Below are positions 37,743-48,323 of a DNA stretch of 64,000 bases, in pieces (position 1 is the stretch's first letter; each line of letters begins with the position of its first letter). The notes under the pieces are model-generated. The model made no database searches and was not told the DNA's origin. It worked only from the letters and a program-made list of their open reading frames with translations. Origin of the DNA: Streptococcus mitis subsp. hohhotensis (GTDB taxonomy: Bacteria; Bacillota; Bacilli; Lactobacillales; Streptococcaceae); contig NZ_JAIRCA020000003.1 in NCBI RefSeq assembly GCF_020089495.2, positions 59,589-123,588 of the forward strand, given 5' to 3'. The position numbers and the translations under genes were made by a program.

Positions 37743-39467
37743 CTAGTCCTCCTTACCATGTTGGGATGCATTGATTTCGCGATAAACTTGACTAGATTTC
37801 ATCAAGTCCTCGTGCTTGCCGATAGCTTGGAGCTCTCCTTTTTCTAAGAGGAGAATCTGGTCAGCCATCTGTAAAGTCGAGGTTCGTTGAGAAATCAAAA
37901 TTAAACTCGTATTTGGCAGATCTTCTCGAATAGCTTTCAAGAGCTTGGACTCAGTGATAATGTCCAGTGCCGAGGTAGCATCATCTAAGATGAGAAACGG
38001 AGCCTGGCGCAAGACTGCTCGTGCGATAGACAGCCTTTGTTTTTGTCCAGCTGAAAAATTTCGTCCTCCTGCCTCAACTAGAGCATCCAAGAGTCCTTCC
38101 TTATCACTGACAAAATCCTTGGCTTGTGTAATTTCCAAGGCCTGCCAAAGCTCTTGGTCTCTTACTTCTTTATGTAAACCTAGAGTCAAGTTGGAACGAA
38201 TGGTTCCTTTAAAGAGTTCGACTTTTTGGGGCACATAGGCAATCCAAGACCGCCACTGCTCCAAATTAAGAGGACCAGATCCATCTCGATAAAGGTCAAT
38301 GCTCCCCTTGTCTACTGGATAAAGTCCAAGAATGAGTTGCACCAAACTTGATTTACCAGAACCTGTTCCCCCAATGATACCAAGGATTTGCCCTTGCTGC
38401 ATATCAAAGGAAATGTCTCTCAGAGAAGGCTGGGCCGCATCAGGATAGGTAAAGGTCAGTTCTTGAACTTGTAAAACCTGATTGCTGGTAACTTGCTTTT
38501 TCTCTAATTCTAAATGAATATCTTCTGTAGCCTCAGCAAAAACTTCCTCGATTCGCTTGGCAGAGATATAGGATTGGTTTAGGGAGTTGATCAGCATGGC
38601 TAGCTTGACCAATTCCACCAAAATTTGCAAGAGATAATTAATAAGGGCAATGAGAGCACCTTGACTGAGTAAACCTCCTTGAATAGAAATATAACCCTGC
38701 CAGATAATGACTAGGAGAGTTCCATTTACAATCAGATAGGTCAGAGGGGTTAATAAACTAGACCAGAAACCTGTTTTTTCTTGCAATCTTGCATAAATTT
38801 GGTTAAGGGTTTGAAAAATTTGTAACTCTCGTTTTTCTTGTCCAAAAGCACGAATAACTCGCATCCCTTGCAATTGCTGGCGCGTTTCCTGAACCAGTTG
38901 GTCCGTTTTCTTTCTTAGACTGCTGTAGAGAGGATTGACCAGTCTAGAGAGCCCTACAATGACAATTGTCAAAATGACAACCATGACCAAGAACCAGAAA
39001 GTCAGCTCAGATGAGATTCGATAAGCCATAAAAATGGCTCCAAAAACGATAATAGGCGCTCGCAAAAAGAGACGCAGGAATTGATTGATCCCAGTCTGAA
39101 TCTGATAGGTGTCCGAAGTCAAGCGAGTCACCAAGCTCGAAGTTGTCAGACGGTCTCTGCTGTCCTTAGGCAATGAAAGAATATGACTATAGAGATCATC
39201 TGTCAGTCCTTTGGCAAATCCAACCGCAGCCTTAGCTGAGTAGAACTGAGCTATTAAGGCCACTACAACACCAATTACTGCAAAGATAAGGAGCAGGCCA
39301 ATCTGCATCCATAGATGACCTTGATTTCTTTGGGGCAAGGATTGGTCAACAATCCCAGCAATCACCATGGGAACCAAGAGCTCAAAAACAGCTTCTAACA
39401 ACTTGAACAGGGGTGCTAAAATCGATTCCTTGATGTAGGGTTTAAAGTAAGATAATAGGTGTTTCAT
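37743..39467 (-). CDS. ABC exporter half-transporter, first subunit
   Basis: This 574-residue protein has six spans and an ATPase domain with GGTGSGKSS, FSAGQKQRLSIAR and ILDDATSALD. The Walker B ends in Asp rather than the catalytic Glu (LILDD), which marks the degenerate site typical of one half of heterodimeric exporters; its partner has ILDEA. Confidence 0.92.
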   Translation of the reverse strand: MKHLLSYFKPYIKESILAPLFKLLEAVFELLVPMVIAGIVDQSLPQRNQGHLWMQIGLLLIFAVIGVVVALIAQFYSAKAAVGFAKGLTDDLYSHILSLPKDSRDRLTTSSLVTRLTSDTYQIQTGINQFLRLFLRAPIIVFGAIFMAYRISSELTFWFLVMVVILTIVIVGLSRLVNPLYSSLRKKTDQLVQETRQQLQGMRVIRAFGQEKRELQIFQTLNQIYARLQEKTGFWSSLLTPLTYLIVNGTLLVIIWQGYISIQGGLLSQGALIALINYLLQILVELVKLAMLINSLNQSYISAKRIEEVFAEATEDIHLELEKKQVTSNQVLQVQELTFTYPDAAQPSLRDISFDMQQGQILGIIGGTGSGKSSLVQLILGLYPVDKGSIDLYRDGSGPLNLEQWRSWIAYVPQKVELFKGTIRSNLTLGLHKEVRDQELWQALEITQAKDFVSDKEGLLDALVEAGGRNFSAGQKQRLSIARAVLRQAPFLILDDATSALDIITESKLLKAIREDLPNTSLILISQRTSTLQMADQILLLEKGELQAIGKHEDLMKSSQVYREINASQHGKED

Positions 39468-39487
39468 AAATCCCTTCTATTCGTTTT

Positions 39488-39517
39488 CTAGAAATGAAGA
39501 AAGTGGGAAGCACCCAC
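39488..39517 (-). terminator. msrAB terminator
   Basis: On the minus strand GTGGG-TGCTT-CCCAC is followed by a T-rich stretch. Confidence 0.6.
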
Positions 39518-39527
39518 CCTCTCTGTT

Positions 39528-40466
39528 TTATTTGTTTAAGTAAGGCAGTAGATAGCCATATCCTTCCTCTTCCATCTCATCCTTGGCCACAAAGCGCAAG
39601 GAAGCAGAATTGATACAGTAACGGAGGCCACCAAACTCACGCGGTCCATCTGTGAAAACATGCCCCAAGTGAGCATTACCTGACCGAGAACGAACTTCTA
39701 TTCGCTCCATTCCATGGCTCAAATCCTTGTAGTAGTGAATCAATTCCTTGGAAATCGGACGGCTAAAACTTGGCCAACCACATCCTGAGGCAAACTTATC
39801 CTTGGCGAAAAAGAGTGGCTCACCCGTCGTGATGTCTACATAAATCCCTTCTTCAAAGGTTTGGTCATAGGCATTGGTAAATGGAGCCTCTGTAGCAGCT
39901 TCTTGGGTAACACGATAGGATTCTTCTGATAAGCTTTCCTTTAACACTTCTTGACTAGGCTTTTCATAGTTAGAGGCATCAATCAATGGTTTATCAGCAT
40001 CGGTCACATCGATATGACAATAACCTGAAGGATTCTTCTTAAGATAGTCTTGGTGGTAATCTTCAGCCAGAATATAGTGGCGAAGTTTCTCCACTTCTAC
40101 TGCAATCTTTCGACCAAGCATGCGTTCCTGCTCCCGCACCACTGTGTAGATAGCTGGCAAGTCTGCTTCATCCTGGTAATATATACCGGTCCGATACTGA
40201 CGCCCACGGTCATTCCCTTGTTGATTGATGGATAATGGATCAATGACACGGAAATAATAAAGTAAAATCTCTCTAAGTGACACTGCATTCTCATCATAAA
40301 TCACTTGAACCGTTTCTGCATGGTCTGTTTCCTTGAGCAGCTGGTAATTGGTCGTTTCGACTTTGCCATTAGCGTAGCCAACACTGGTTGCTAGCACTCC
40401 AGAAATGCGTGAAAAATATTCCTCTAGGCCCCAAAAACAACCACCTGCTAGATAAATTTCTGCCAT
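39528..40466 (-). CDS. msrAB: peptide-methionine sulfoxide reductase MsrA/MsrB fusion
   Basis: This 312-residue protein repairs both forms of oxidised methionine. The MsrA domain is first, with catalytic Cys10 in [11 protein letters not shown]. The MsrB domain runs from about residue 180, with [11 protein letters not shown] and the catalytic [11 protein letters not shown]. There is no signal peptide, so this is the cytoplasmic version. It is a single gene. Confidence 0.96.
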   Translation of the reverse strand: MAEIYLAGGCFWGLEEYFSRISGVLATSVGYANGKVETTNYQLLKETDHAETVQVIYDENAVSLREILLYYFRVIDPLSINQQGNDRGRQYRTGIYYQDEADLPAIYTVVREQERMLGRKIAVEVEKLRHYILAEDYHQDYLKKNPSGYCHIDVTDADKPLIDASNYEKPSQEVLKESLSEESYRVTQEAATEAPFTNAYDQTFEEGIYVDITTGEPLFFAKDKFASGCGWPSFSRPISKELIHYYKDLSHGMERIEVRSRSGNAHLGHVFTDGPREFGGLRYCINSASLRFVAKDEMEEEGYGYLLPYLNK

Positions 40467-40507
40467 CTTTATTTCTCCTTTATCAAGTTTTTAACTCGAA
40501 TTCTTTT

Positions 40508-40556
40508 CAAAAAAAGGATAGGAAGCCCTCTGGTCGAGAGTTTCCCCATCCTATCT
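40508..40556 (-). terminator. hom-thrB terminator
   Basis: On the minus strand ATAGGATGGGGAAACTCTC and its complement around GAGGGCTTCCTATCC form a long stem followed by TTTTTTTG. Confidence 0.85.
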
Positions 40557-40564
40557 TCTATTCT

Positions 40565-41434
40565 TTATTTTGCTTCAACACGGACGCCTTGGGTATCAAC
40601 TTTCAAATCATGAAGTTTTCCTTTGAAAGGTTGCTTTTCCAATTCTGCCTTAATCCTTGGCATCTTGCCATGAGAAGCCAAGATCATAACTGTCGGCCCA
40701 GCACCAGAGAGGTAGGTTGCATAGGCACCATTTTCTTTGGCTACTTGCTTAATCGTCGCAAATTCTCTCACCAAGTCCTGACGATAGCGTTCATGGAAGA
40801 GGTCTCCCTCGATTGCTTGACCAGCTGTCACCATATCTCCTGCCAACAAGGCAGCAACAGCTACATTGGCGATAGAACTGGCAGCAACAGCTTCCTTGTA
40901 AGACAATTTCTTAGGCAAGACACCACGGCTATCTCGAGTACGCAATTCATAGTTTGGAATGTAGGCTAGGAAATCACACTCTGGGAAGTCTGCCACGATA
41001 GCAGAGACTTGCCCTTCAATGGAACTTGCAATAACGAGATTACCATAAATGGCTGGAGCCACATTATCAGGGTGTCCTTCAATCTTAGTCGCTAACTGCA
41101 ATTTTTCATGGTCTGACAAGTTGAGTTGGCCCAGTTGGTTGGCTAGTTCAATCCCAGCAACAATAACCGAGCTAGAAGAACCCAAACCACGCGCCAAGGG
41201 AACATCACTTGTCATTTTCAAACGTCTTGGTTGCAAATCTGGCACAATTTGCAAAGCAATTTTGAGCAAGAGATTGCGCTCGTCATGTGGAATCCATTTG
41301 CCAATCTGGTGTTCAATCAGCCACTCATCTCGTTCTTCGCAGACCTCAATTTGAAGATACTTGGTTACAGCTACACCGACCGAGTCAAAACCTGGCCCGA
41401 TATTGGCACTGGTTGCAGGTACAATAATTTTCAT
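40565..41434 (-). CDS. thrB: homoserine kinase
   Basis: This 289-residue GHMP kinase phosphorylates homoserine in threonine synthesis. The ATP loop is [12 protein letters not shown], with [15 protein letters not shown] at the N-terminus and [10 protein letters not shown] near the end. It follows hom with one base between. Confidence 0.96.
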   Translation of the reverse strand: MKIIVPATSANIGPGFDSVGVAVTKYLQIEVCEERDEWLIEHQIGKWIPHDERNLLLKIALQIVPDLQPRRLKMTSDVPLARGLGSSSSVIVAGIELANQLGQLNLSDHEKLQLATKIEGHPDNVAPAIYGNLVIASSIEGQVSAIVADFPECDFLAYIPNYELRTRDSRGVLPKKLSYKEAVAASSIANVAVAALLAGDMVTAGQAIEGDLFHERYRQDLVREFATIKQVAKENGAYATYLSGAGPTVMILASHGKMPRIKAELEKQPFKGKLHDLKVDTQGVRVEAK

Positions 41435-41435
41435 C

Positions 41436-42722
41436 TTATTCTCCTAGCACTTTGAAGGTATTCAAGAGGTCGAATTCTGAAACCTTCTTCAATTCAGCTG
41501 AGACATTTTCAAGCTGGGCTTTATTGATCTTATGTGTAATGATCACAACACGCGCCTTGTCACCTTCTTTTCCGTCTTGGAGGATTTGCTTAAAGGAAAT
41601 ATCTTGGTCATTGAAGATTTCAGCCAATTTCAAGACCTGACCTTTTGAGTCTGGAGCCAAGATTGAGAAGTAGTAATTAGCTTTGACATCTTCTGGATTA
41701 GCCAAGACCAAGTCACGGCTATACTCGTTGAAGTCTTTACCAATTGTTCCATCATTCAAGCGACGAACAATACGGACAATATCCGCCACAACACTTGTTG
41801 CTGTTGGTTTTTGACCAGCACCTGGCCCATAGTACATAGACTCACCAATACCGATAGATTCTACAAAGACAGCGTTCATGACGCCATTCACACTGGCAAG
41901 TGGGTGCGCTTTAGGAAGGAAGGTTGGAGTCACTTCTGCAGCAATACCTGAAGGAGTTTCCTCAATAGAACCAACCAATTTCACTACATATCCAAGTTCT
42001 TGAGCTACAGCTACGTCTTCTGGTGTGATGTTGCGGATTCCCTTGTGAGCTACATCATCAAAGGCAACCTTCATTCCAAAGGCAAATTGGCTCAAAATGA
42101 CCATCTTGTAGGCTGCATCGATCCCATCCACGTCATTTGTCGGGTCACTTTCTGCAAAACCTAGTCTTTGCGCTTCCGCAAGAGCATCATCGTAAGACCA
42201 GCCTTCTTCCACCATCTTGGTCATCATGAAGTTGGAAGTTCCGTTGACTACTCCAAGCACGCGCGTGATTTTATCAGAAGCCAAGGAATTTGCTAGAGTG
42301 CGAAGAATTGGAATACCACCAGCTACTGCTGCTTCGTAGTAAAGTGCTACATTGTTGGCTTTAGCAATTTCTAACAATTCTGCACCATGGACAGCCAAAA
42401 GGTCCTTGTTTGCAGTAACAACGTGTTTCCCAGCTTCCAAGGCACGAGTGATAAAGGTTTTAGCAGGTTCGATACGTCCCATCAATTCCACTACGATGGT
42501 AATGTCTTGGTCTGATAAAATGTCATCCACATTGGTTACAAAGTTAAAGTCATTCCCTGCTGCAAGCAAGCGATTCTTTTCATCTTCATCCTTGACCAAT
42601 ACCTTGGCAACTTCAATCTCTGAATGCGCTGATTGATTAATTTTTTCTCCATTTTCCTTTAGGAGGAAGGGCACACCACTTGCAACGGTACCAAATCCTA
42701 GTAAAGCAATTTTAACTGTCAT
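41436..42722 (-). CDS. hom: homoserine dehydrogenase
   Basis: This 428-residue enzyme reduces aspartate semialdehyde to homoserine. It has the Rossmann loop [10 protein letters not shown], the catalytic region [14 protein letters not shown] and [10 protein letters not shown], and a C-terminal ACT domain from about 345. The start MTVKIALL follows GAGGAG; the longer frame has none. Confidence 0.96.
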   Translation of the reverse strand: MTVKIALLGFGTVASGVPFLLKENGEKINQSAHSEIEVAKVLVKDEDEKNRLLAAGNDFNFVTNVDDILSDQDITIVVELMGRIEPAKTFITRALEAGKHVVTANKDLLAVHGAELLEIAKANNVALYYEAAVAGGIPILRTLANSLASDKITRVLGVVNGTSNFMMTKMVEEGWSYDDALAEAQRLGFAESDPTNDVDGIDAAYKMVILSQFAFGMKVAFDDVAHKGIRNITPEDVAVAQELGYVVKLVGSIEETPSGIAAEVTPTFLPKAHPLASVNGVMNAVFVESIGIGESMYYGPGAGQKPTATSVVADIVRIVRRLNDGTIGKDFNEYSRDLVLANPEDVKANYYFSILAPDSKGQVLKLAEIFNDQDISFKQILQDGKEGDKARVVIITHKINKAQLENVSAELKKVSEFDLLNTFKVLGE

Positions 42723-42810
42723 GTTTGTCTCCTCGAAATTTTCTAATATAGCCATTATAACAGAATTTTGTGAAAATTCCTATTATAGTAAATCACTATT
42801 TCAGTCTAAA

Positions 42811-42837
42811 AAAGAAAAAAACGAATCAAACGATTCG
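42811..42837 (-). terminator. mecA terminator
   Basis: On the minus strand CGAATC-GTTT-GATTCG is followed by a T run of seven. Confidence 0.8.
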
Positions 42838-42860
42838 CTCTTCCTAAAATCTAGAAATGA

Positions 42861-43598
42861 TTATCCAATCTTTTGCAGATTGATTACTGCATCGTGATTC
42901 ATCAAGACTTGACCATATTCCTGCAAGACTGAACGACTGATATCACTATCGTCTGCAAACTCGCGCATACGGGCCAAGAGCCAAGCTGGATATGGACTTG
43001 GATGATTTTCAATATCCACTAAAATGGTCAAATAATAGCGCTCGTTCATTTTGTAGAGTTCAGAAGTTTCCATCTCAAAAGTCACTGTCTTAGCAAAAGC
43101 CACCAAATCAGCTAACTTAGAAAAAGAAAGGATGTAGTAGATGTAAGGCTCTTTCTTGCTTTCAACTTCTTGTTCAGCCTGCTCTTGCTCTTCTTCCTTG
43201 GCTTCGACTTGCTCTAGAGATTGAATCGCTTCGATATCATCCTTAGTCTTTTCTGCAATTCTTTTTTCCAAGGTTTTGATAAATTCATCTGGCGACATTT
43301 GAGCCAATTCTTCCATATCTGGTAAATCCGATAAGTCTTCAAAATCTAGATTTTGGTCAATCTTTGATTTAGTTACAAAGACATCTACCTTATCAGGTTT
43401 TGGAGTCACACGGAAGCTCAACATTCCTGTATCCAAAAAGCTCTCAGGCATCTCTAACTCATCCAAGATAGCATAAAAGAATTCTTCCGTTTTTTCTTGA
43501 GGAACGAGAAAGTCAGCAATCTCCATGCCACGATCCATCAAATCCTCTAAAGACATCGTGATTTTCAAAGTTGTATCACTAATTTGTTTCATTTTCAT
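42861..43598 (-). CDS. mecA: adaptor protein MecA
   Basis: This 245-residue adaptor delivers proteins such as the competence factor ComX to ClpC/ClpP. The N-terminal domain (MKMKQISDTTLKITMSLEDL) and C-terminal domain (YIYYILSFSKLADLVAFAK) are joined by an acidic linker rich in Glu and Gln (~130-150). The start at 43598 is the first ATG with downstream conservation; five codons upstream there is another. Confidence 0.94.
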   Translation of the reverse strand: MKMKQISDTTLKITMSLEDLMDRGMEIADFLVPQEKTEEFFYAILDELEMPESFLDTGMLSFRVTPKPDKVDVFVTKSKIDQNLDFEDLSDLPDMEELAQMSPDEFIKTLEKRIAEKTKDDIEAIQSLEQVEAKEEEQEQAEQEVESKKEPYIYYILSFSKLADLVAFAKTVTFEMETSELYKMNERYYLTILVDIENHPSPYPAWLLARMREFADDSDISRSVLQEYGQVLMNHDAVINLQKIG

Positions 43599-43676
43599 TG
43601 CTAGTAACCTCATACTTTCAGTTCTATCTATTATACTAGATTTTTACGATTTTATCAAAAGAATGAAGCGAGAATG

Positions 43677-43685
43677 TGATATAAT
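43677..43685 (+). promoter_or_regulatory. extended -10 promoter of the orphan flippase gene
   Basis: TG-A-TATAAT (43677-43685) lies about 37 bases before the ATG. No strong -35 is visible. Confidence 0.55.
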
Positions 43686-43722
43686 ACTAGAGACCATTTT
43701 ACAATACAAGAAAGAAAGTACA

Positions 43723-45204
43723 ATGAAAAATATAAAAGTTAATGCACTGGCTAGCTTACTAGTCAATGTTCTCAATATCGTTTTTCCTCTGATAACCAAT
43801 CCTTATCTGACACGGATTCTCAGCAAATCCAACTACGGTTATTTTAATACCGCCAATACCTGGGCTAGCTTTGTCATTCCACTAGCAGCCTTTGGAATCT
43901 ATAACTACGGGATTCGAGCTATCAGTAAGGTTAAGGACGATAAAGATAAGATTAATTATGTCTTCTCCAAGTTATTCTATATATCTGTAATTACTTCTGT
44001 CCTTACAACAAGTATCTATTTTTTGTTTATTTACCTAGATAATAGTATTGAAAATTTGAAAGAACTCTACTACATACTTGGTGTCCAGGCTCTCTTCCAA
44101 TTCCTTTATATCGAGTGGATGAACGAAGCTTATGAAAATTATGCATTTATCTTATACAAAACCTTGGTTATTCGTATTGCCATGTTGGTCGCTATCTTCA
44201 CCTTTGTAAAAACTCCAAATGATATCGTACCTTATGCAATCATTATGAGTGCAACGACGATTCTCAACTATCTACTCAGCTTTCTCTGGATTAAGCGAGA
44301 AGTTTCCTTTGTTAAGATTGGTCTTGTCGAATTAGTCAAAGCATCTAAACCGCTCTTGACCATGTTGCTTCTAGCTAATGCCAATATGCTCTACACATTG
44401 CTTGATAGAATGTTTATCACCAAAGGGCCTGATGAAAACTATATTTCTTATTACACCATTGCTTCCAGCATCGTCATGTTGATTGCCAGTGTCCTGAGTG
44501 GAGCTATCAATGTCAGTATTCCACGTCTCGGCTACTATCTCGGTAAGAAAGACTACGAGTCCTATAAGAATCTTCTAAATCAAGGCGCTGCCCTCTTTTA
44601 CTTCCTCATCATTCAAACCAGTATTGGGATTATGGTATTAGGGAACTACGCAACTGTCATCTACTCTTCTGAAAAATACCTTGAAGCTGGTATTGTGACT
44701 AGTGTCTTCGCTTTTCGGACTATCATTTGGGCCATTGAGTTAATCCTTGGTAAACAAATTATCTTCATCAACGACCACGAAAATCGTTTAACAGCCTTTT
44801 ACTTTATTGGTGGCGGTGCCAATATCCTACTCAACAGTCTCTTGTATTTCAATAATATTTTTGCACCAGAGTATTACATTGCTACTACTATTATTGCAGA
44901 AACCGTAGTTGTTCTACTAGAAATTTACTTTATCAAGAAACATCATCTACTTGACTTAAAAGAAATCTTTACTACTTTAACACGCTATACTATTGTATCG
45001 CTCGGATTCATTCCCATCTATTTCACATTTAAATTCCTTTTCCAAATCAACTCTTATACAGTCAACCTCAATATAATCCTCATGGTTCTCTCGACTATTG
45101 CAACTTGTGGAATCTACTATCTCTTGATACTTTTTATCACAAAAGATAAAACATTCCACTATGCACTCAATCTTGTACTTACTAATATAAAAATGTCTCT
45201 ATAA
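43723..45204 (+). CDS. polysaccharide flippase, TacF-like paralogue
   Basis: This 493-residue protein has 12-14 spans and clear similarity to TacF encoded at 55.8-57.3 kb (compare NYGYFNTANTWASFVIPLAA and DYGYFNSVDTILSFFLPFAT). It would flip an undecaprenyl-linked glycan precursor. I start it at MKNIKVNAL; the open frame extends upstream into mecA on the other strand. Its last codons (SL-stop) are read from the left end of the ISL3 element. It is read alone in the plus direction, away from the other glycan genes. Confidence 0.85.
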   Translation: MKNIKVNALASLLVNVLNIVFPLITNPYLTRILSKSNYGYFNTANTWASFVIPLAAFGIYNYGIRAISKVKDDKDKINYVFSKLFYISVITSVLTTSIYFLFIYLDNSIENLKELYYILGVQALFQFLYIEWMNEAYENYAFILYKTLVIRIAMLVAIFTFVKTPNDIVPYAIIMSATTILNYLLSFLWIKREVSFVKIGLVELVKASKPLLTMLLLANANMLYTLLDRMFITKGPDENYISYYTIASSIVMLIASVLSGAINVSIPRLGYYLGKKDYESYKNLLNQGAALFYFLIIQTSIGIMVLGNYATVIYSSEKYLEAGIVTSVFAFRTIIWAIELILGKQIIFINDHENRLTAFYFIGGGANILLNSLLYFNNIFAPEYYIATTIIAETVVVLLEIYFIKKHHLLDLKEIFTTLTRYTIVSLGFIPIYFTFKFLFQINSYTVNLNIILMVLSTIATCGIYYLLILFITKDKTFHYALNLVLTNIKMSL

Positions 45205-46609
45205 TATTCGTAGTGGGTAAATCCCCTATGGATCTTATGGAGCCTATTTTGTTGTAGAAAAAAAGTCCCATATGACCTATAATGAAAAGCGACAAAACAA
45301 CTCATTAGAAAGATTCATATGGAACAATTACATTTTATCATAAAATTACTAGACATTAAAGACCCAAATATCCAAATTATAGATATCATCAATAGGGATA
45401 ACCACAAAGAAATTATCGCTAAACTGGACTACGACGCCCCATCTCGCCCTAATTGCAGAAGTCAAATGAAGAAATATGACTTTCAAAAACCGTCTAAAAT
45501 TCCTTACCTTGAAACAACTGGTATGGCTACTAGAATTCTCCTTAGAAAGCGTCGTTTTAAGTGCTATCAGTGCTTAAAAATGGCGGTCGCTGAGACTCCT
45601 CTAGTAAAGAAAAATCATCAAATTCCTCGTATCATCAACCAAAAGATTGCCCAGAAGCTAATTGAAAAGACTTCTATGACCGATATTGCCCATCAGCTTT
45701 CCATCTCAACTTCAACTGTCATCCGCAAGCTCAATGACTTCCGTTTTAAGTCTGATTTTTCTTACCTCCCTGAGATTATGTCCTGGGACGAGTACGCCTT
45801 TACAAAGGGAAAGATGAGTTTCATTGCGCAAGATTTTGACAATCTCAATATCATCATTGTTCTTGAGGGAAGAACACAAGCTATTATTCGAAATCACTTT
45901 CTTCGTTACGATAGAGTCGTCCGATGTCGAGTGAAAATCATTACTATGGATATGTTTAGCCCTTACTATACCTTGGCTAAACAGCTTTTTCCAAACGCTA
46001 AAATCGTGTTGGATCGTTTCCATATTGTCCAACATATGAGCCGTGCTATGAGTCGTGTGCGTGTCCAAATCATGAATCAGTTTCATCGAAAATCCCATGA
46101 ATACAAGGCTATCAAGCGTTACTGGAAGCTCATTCAACAGGATAGTCGTAAACTCAGCGATAAACGTTTTTAGCGCCCTACTTTTCGCATGCACTTGACG
46201 AATAAAGAGATTTTAGACAAGCTTTTGAGCTATTCAGAGGACTTGAAACACCACTACCATCTCTATCAACTCTTGCTTTTTCACTTTTAGAACAAGGAGG
46301 CAGACAAATTTTTCGGACTTATTGAGGACAATCTTAAGCTGGTTCATCCTCTTTTTCAGACTGTCTTTAAAACCTTCCTCAAGGATAAAGAGAAGATTGC
46401 CAACGCCCTTCAACTACTCTATTCCAACGCCAAACTGGAAGCCACCAATAATCTCATCAAACTTATCAAGCGCAATGCCTTTGGATTTCGGAATTTTGAA
46501 AACTTCAAAAAACGGATTTTTATCGCCCTAAATATCAAAAAAGAAAGGACGAAATTTGTCCTTTCTAGATATTAGCTTTTCTTCAACCCACTACAGTTGA
46601 CAAAGAGCC
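45195..46609. mobile_element. ISL3-family (IS1167-type) element, copy 1, decayed
   Basis: The left end starts GTCTCTATAATATTCGTAGT and the right end, read inward, starts GGCTCTTTGTCAACTGTAGT; both share GTAGTGGGT. The flanking octamers do not match, so there is no visible target duplication. The single transposase gene has two in-frame stops. Confidence 0.85.
45319..46575 (+). pseudogene. ISL3-family transposase, two nonsense codons
   Basis: It starts MEQLHFIIKLLDIKD and contains the zinc-finger region, the helix-turn-helix (SMTDIAHQLSISTSTVIRKL) and the DDE core (MSWDEYAFTKGKMSF, ITMDMFSPYY, NNLIKLIKRNAFGFRNF). TAG codons at 46171 and 46288 break the frame, so the first open part is 284 residues. 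A zinc-finger Cys is also replaced (PNCRS, where CPDCGS is usual). Confidence 0.88.
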
Positions 46610-46611
46610 AA

Positions 46612-46655
46612 ACTAAAAGGACTTAGTCCTGTGCAATATAGAACTAAATCCTTTC
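46612..46655 (-). terminator. probable terminator of permease operon
   Basis: On the minus strand AAAGGATTTAGTTC pairs with GGACTAAGTCCTTT around a short loop, followed by TAGTTT. It lies just right of the IS end. Confidence 0.5.
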
Positions 46656-46707
46656 AATAATTATTTTTCCAACTTTTTGGGGTAGTACACAACGTTCTCT
46701 CTTAAAC

Positions 46708-48135
46708 TTAAATCGTAACAGAATCTTTATCCTTGAGCATATAGCGTTTTAAACGAGTTAAGCTAGCTAACCAGTACAATAGACCTCCAAAAATTGCAGT
46801 GAAGCCACTACCAGTTGTGAGCAGGAACATAGGACTCTGGATGTGCTTTGTTACAGGGTTATAAACAAATAGTACCGCAACTAACAAGGAAATGATTACA
46901 CAAGATAATCCTACCAGATTAAAGCCATTTGTAAACTCATAAGCTTTATGTCCCTCAAGGAAATAGGCTGAACGCAAATCGACTTTTCGTTTTCTCAAGA
47001 TAAAGTAGTCGACAACGATCATTCCGATAATGGGTCCTTGAATATAAGCGGCTAGTGAGATGAAGGAACCGAAGTACTCTTCCACTCCTCCCCAAATTGT
47101 AAGTAGGCTCACGTATACCATGGCAATCCAAACCATTAGTTTATAGCTTACTTTGGGCATCCCGCTTTTTACAATCATACAGTTCACGTATGATCCTGTC
47201 CCTTGGGTTCCAATATTGGCAAAGGCTACTAGTAGTAAACTTAAAAGGGCAAAGGCAGGTGTGCTTAGAGTTGATAGCATGGTTGTTGGATCACTTTCAT
47301 AAACACCTGTTTTGACAAACATGGCTAGAGCCATAACTCCACCTGTCGCAGCAAAGAATGGAGCAACAACCCCATATGACAAGGCTGTAGCCCAATAGCC
47401 ACTGCGTTCTGATTTTGCCAAACGTGGTAAGACAAAGGCTTGTGTAGACCAAGAAAAGGCTACGGCCACATTTCCTTCCCCTGACATCATAAAACGTTCA
47501 ATCGGTGTCAAATTTTCTTGGATGGCAGGTTGGACATTCATAATATCCCTAATCGGAACCGCAACAAAACAGATTCCAACGATGATTAGCCCAACAAATA
47601 ACAAGGCAACCACCAGAAAGCGATTAGTACCTTTAATCACATCTGGGCCCCCAAGAGCAATCAGCGTTCCAAGGAGAACACAGAGGGTGCCTAGAATCGG
47701 TGCCCATACTCCCTTGTCTAAACCAAGCCCAAAATTATTTGCCAAATGAATCATGGAGCTGGCAAAAAGATTAGCGGTAACGGCGTACCAACCAAAATTC
47801 GCCAGACTAATCACGGTTGATAGAATGGCCACCCCTTTTTTACCTAGAACGGCTCTCAACCAAATCCATAAATCAATTCCATATTTAACTGCAAACAAGA
47901 TTGGGAGACATTCAATAAAGACCCAGATAATGTTAAAACTAAAAATATTAATCAACATTTGATTAAAGGTCAAATATTGAGCCACATAGGCTCCTTGGGT
48001 ATAACACCAGGTTGCGATGGCAAAACCACTTGTCGATAGGAAGAGATCCCAGAAAGAATACTGACGATCCTTGTTGGTCATGGGAACGATTCCCGTTATG
48101 GTCTCCTGTTGAATGAAGTCATTCATCTTGGACAT
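46708..48135 (-). CDS. NCS1-family permease in LicC/LicA-type operon
   Basis: This 475-residue protein has about 12 spans and NCS1 features near the N-terminus (RQYSFWDLFLSTSGFAIATW, then GAYVAQYLTFNQ) and IGMIVVDYFILRKRKVDL late. Known NCS1 members import purines, pyrimidines, allantoin, hydantoins or thiamine with sodium or protons. Here it is the last gene of an operon with a choline kinase/cytidylyltransferase fusion, where pneumococcal lic loci have LicB, a choline permease of another family. I infer that it imports choline or a similar amine. The start follows AGGAGG within the upstream gene. Confidence 0.85.
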   Translation of the reverse strand: MSKMNDFIQQETITGIVPMTNKDRQYSFWDLFLSTSGFAIATWCYTQGAYVAQYLTFNQMLINIFSFNIIWVFIECLPILFAVKYGIDLWIWLRAVLGKKGVAILSTVISLANFGWYAVTANLFASSMIHLANNFGLGLDKGVWAPILGTLCVLLGTLIALGGPDVIKGTNRFLVVALLFVGLIIVGICFVAVPIRDIMNVQPAIQENLTPIERFMMSGEGNVAVAFSWSTQAFVLPRLAKSERSGYWATALSYGVVAPFFAATGGVMALAMFVKTGVYESDPTTMLSTLSTPAFALLSLLLVAFANIGTQGTGSYVNCMIVKSGMPKVSYKLMVWIAMVYVSLLTIWGGVEEYFGSFISLAAYIQGPIIGMIVVDYFILRKRKVDLRSAYFLEGHKAYEFTNGFNLVGLSCVIISLLVAVLFVYNPVTKHIQSPMFLLTTGSGFTAIFGGLLYWLASLTRLKRYMLKDKDSVTI

Positions 48136-48136
48136 T

Positions 48137-48322
48137 TTATTGAATACCTCCTGTCATGGCTAGGATAATCAGAATAAGGTTAATTAGAACTAAGACGATG
48201 ACTATAGTAAAATCACTTTTTAGAAATGGCTGGGCAAACACATAGTTTGGTGATTCCATTTCTTCTAGCCTTCTTTTCGTTTCATTTGCTATTAATTCTT
48301 CAATTTCTGATGTCGGTTTCAT
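48137..48322 (-). CDS. small single-span membrane protein
   Basis: This 61-residue protein has a charged N-terminal helix (EIEELIANETKRRLEEMES) and one span (DFTIVIVLVLINLILIILA, ~37-55). Its AGAGG ribosome binding site lies within the last codons of the fusion gene, and one base separates it from the permease gene. The tight coupling suggests a small subunit or regulator of the permease. I know no family for it. Confidence 0.8.
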   Translation of the reverse strand: MKPTSEIEELIANETKRRLEEMESPNYVFAQPFLKSDFTIVIVLVLINLILIILAMTGGIQ

Positions 48323-48323
48323 C

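Noticed and set aside
43525..43722. Upstream extension of the flippase frame into mecA
   Set aside because: The frame is open by chance over the antisense of mecA; the real start at 43723 has the promoter just upstream and matches the TacF N-terminus.
45195..46609. Eight-base target duplication around ISL3 copy 1
   Set aside because: The flanking octamers ATAAAAAT and AAACTAAA do not match, so the element has been rearranged or its outer borders are slightly different.
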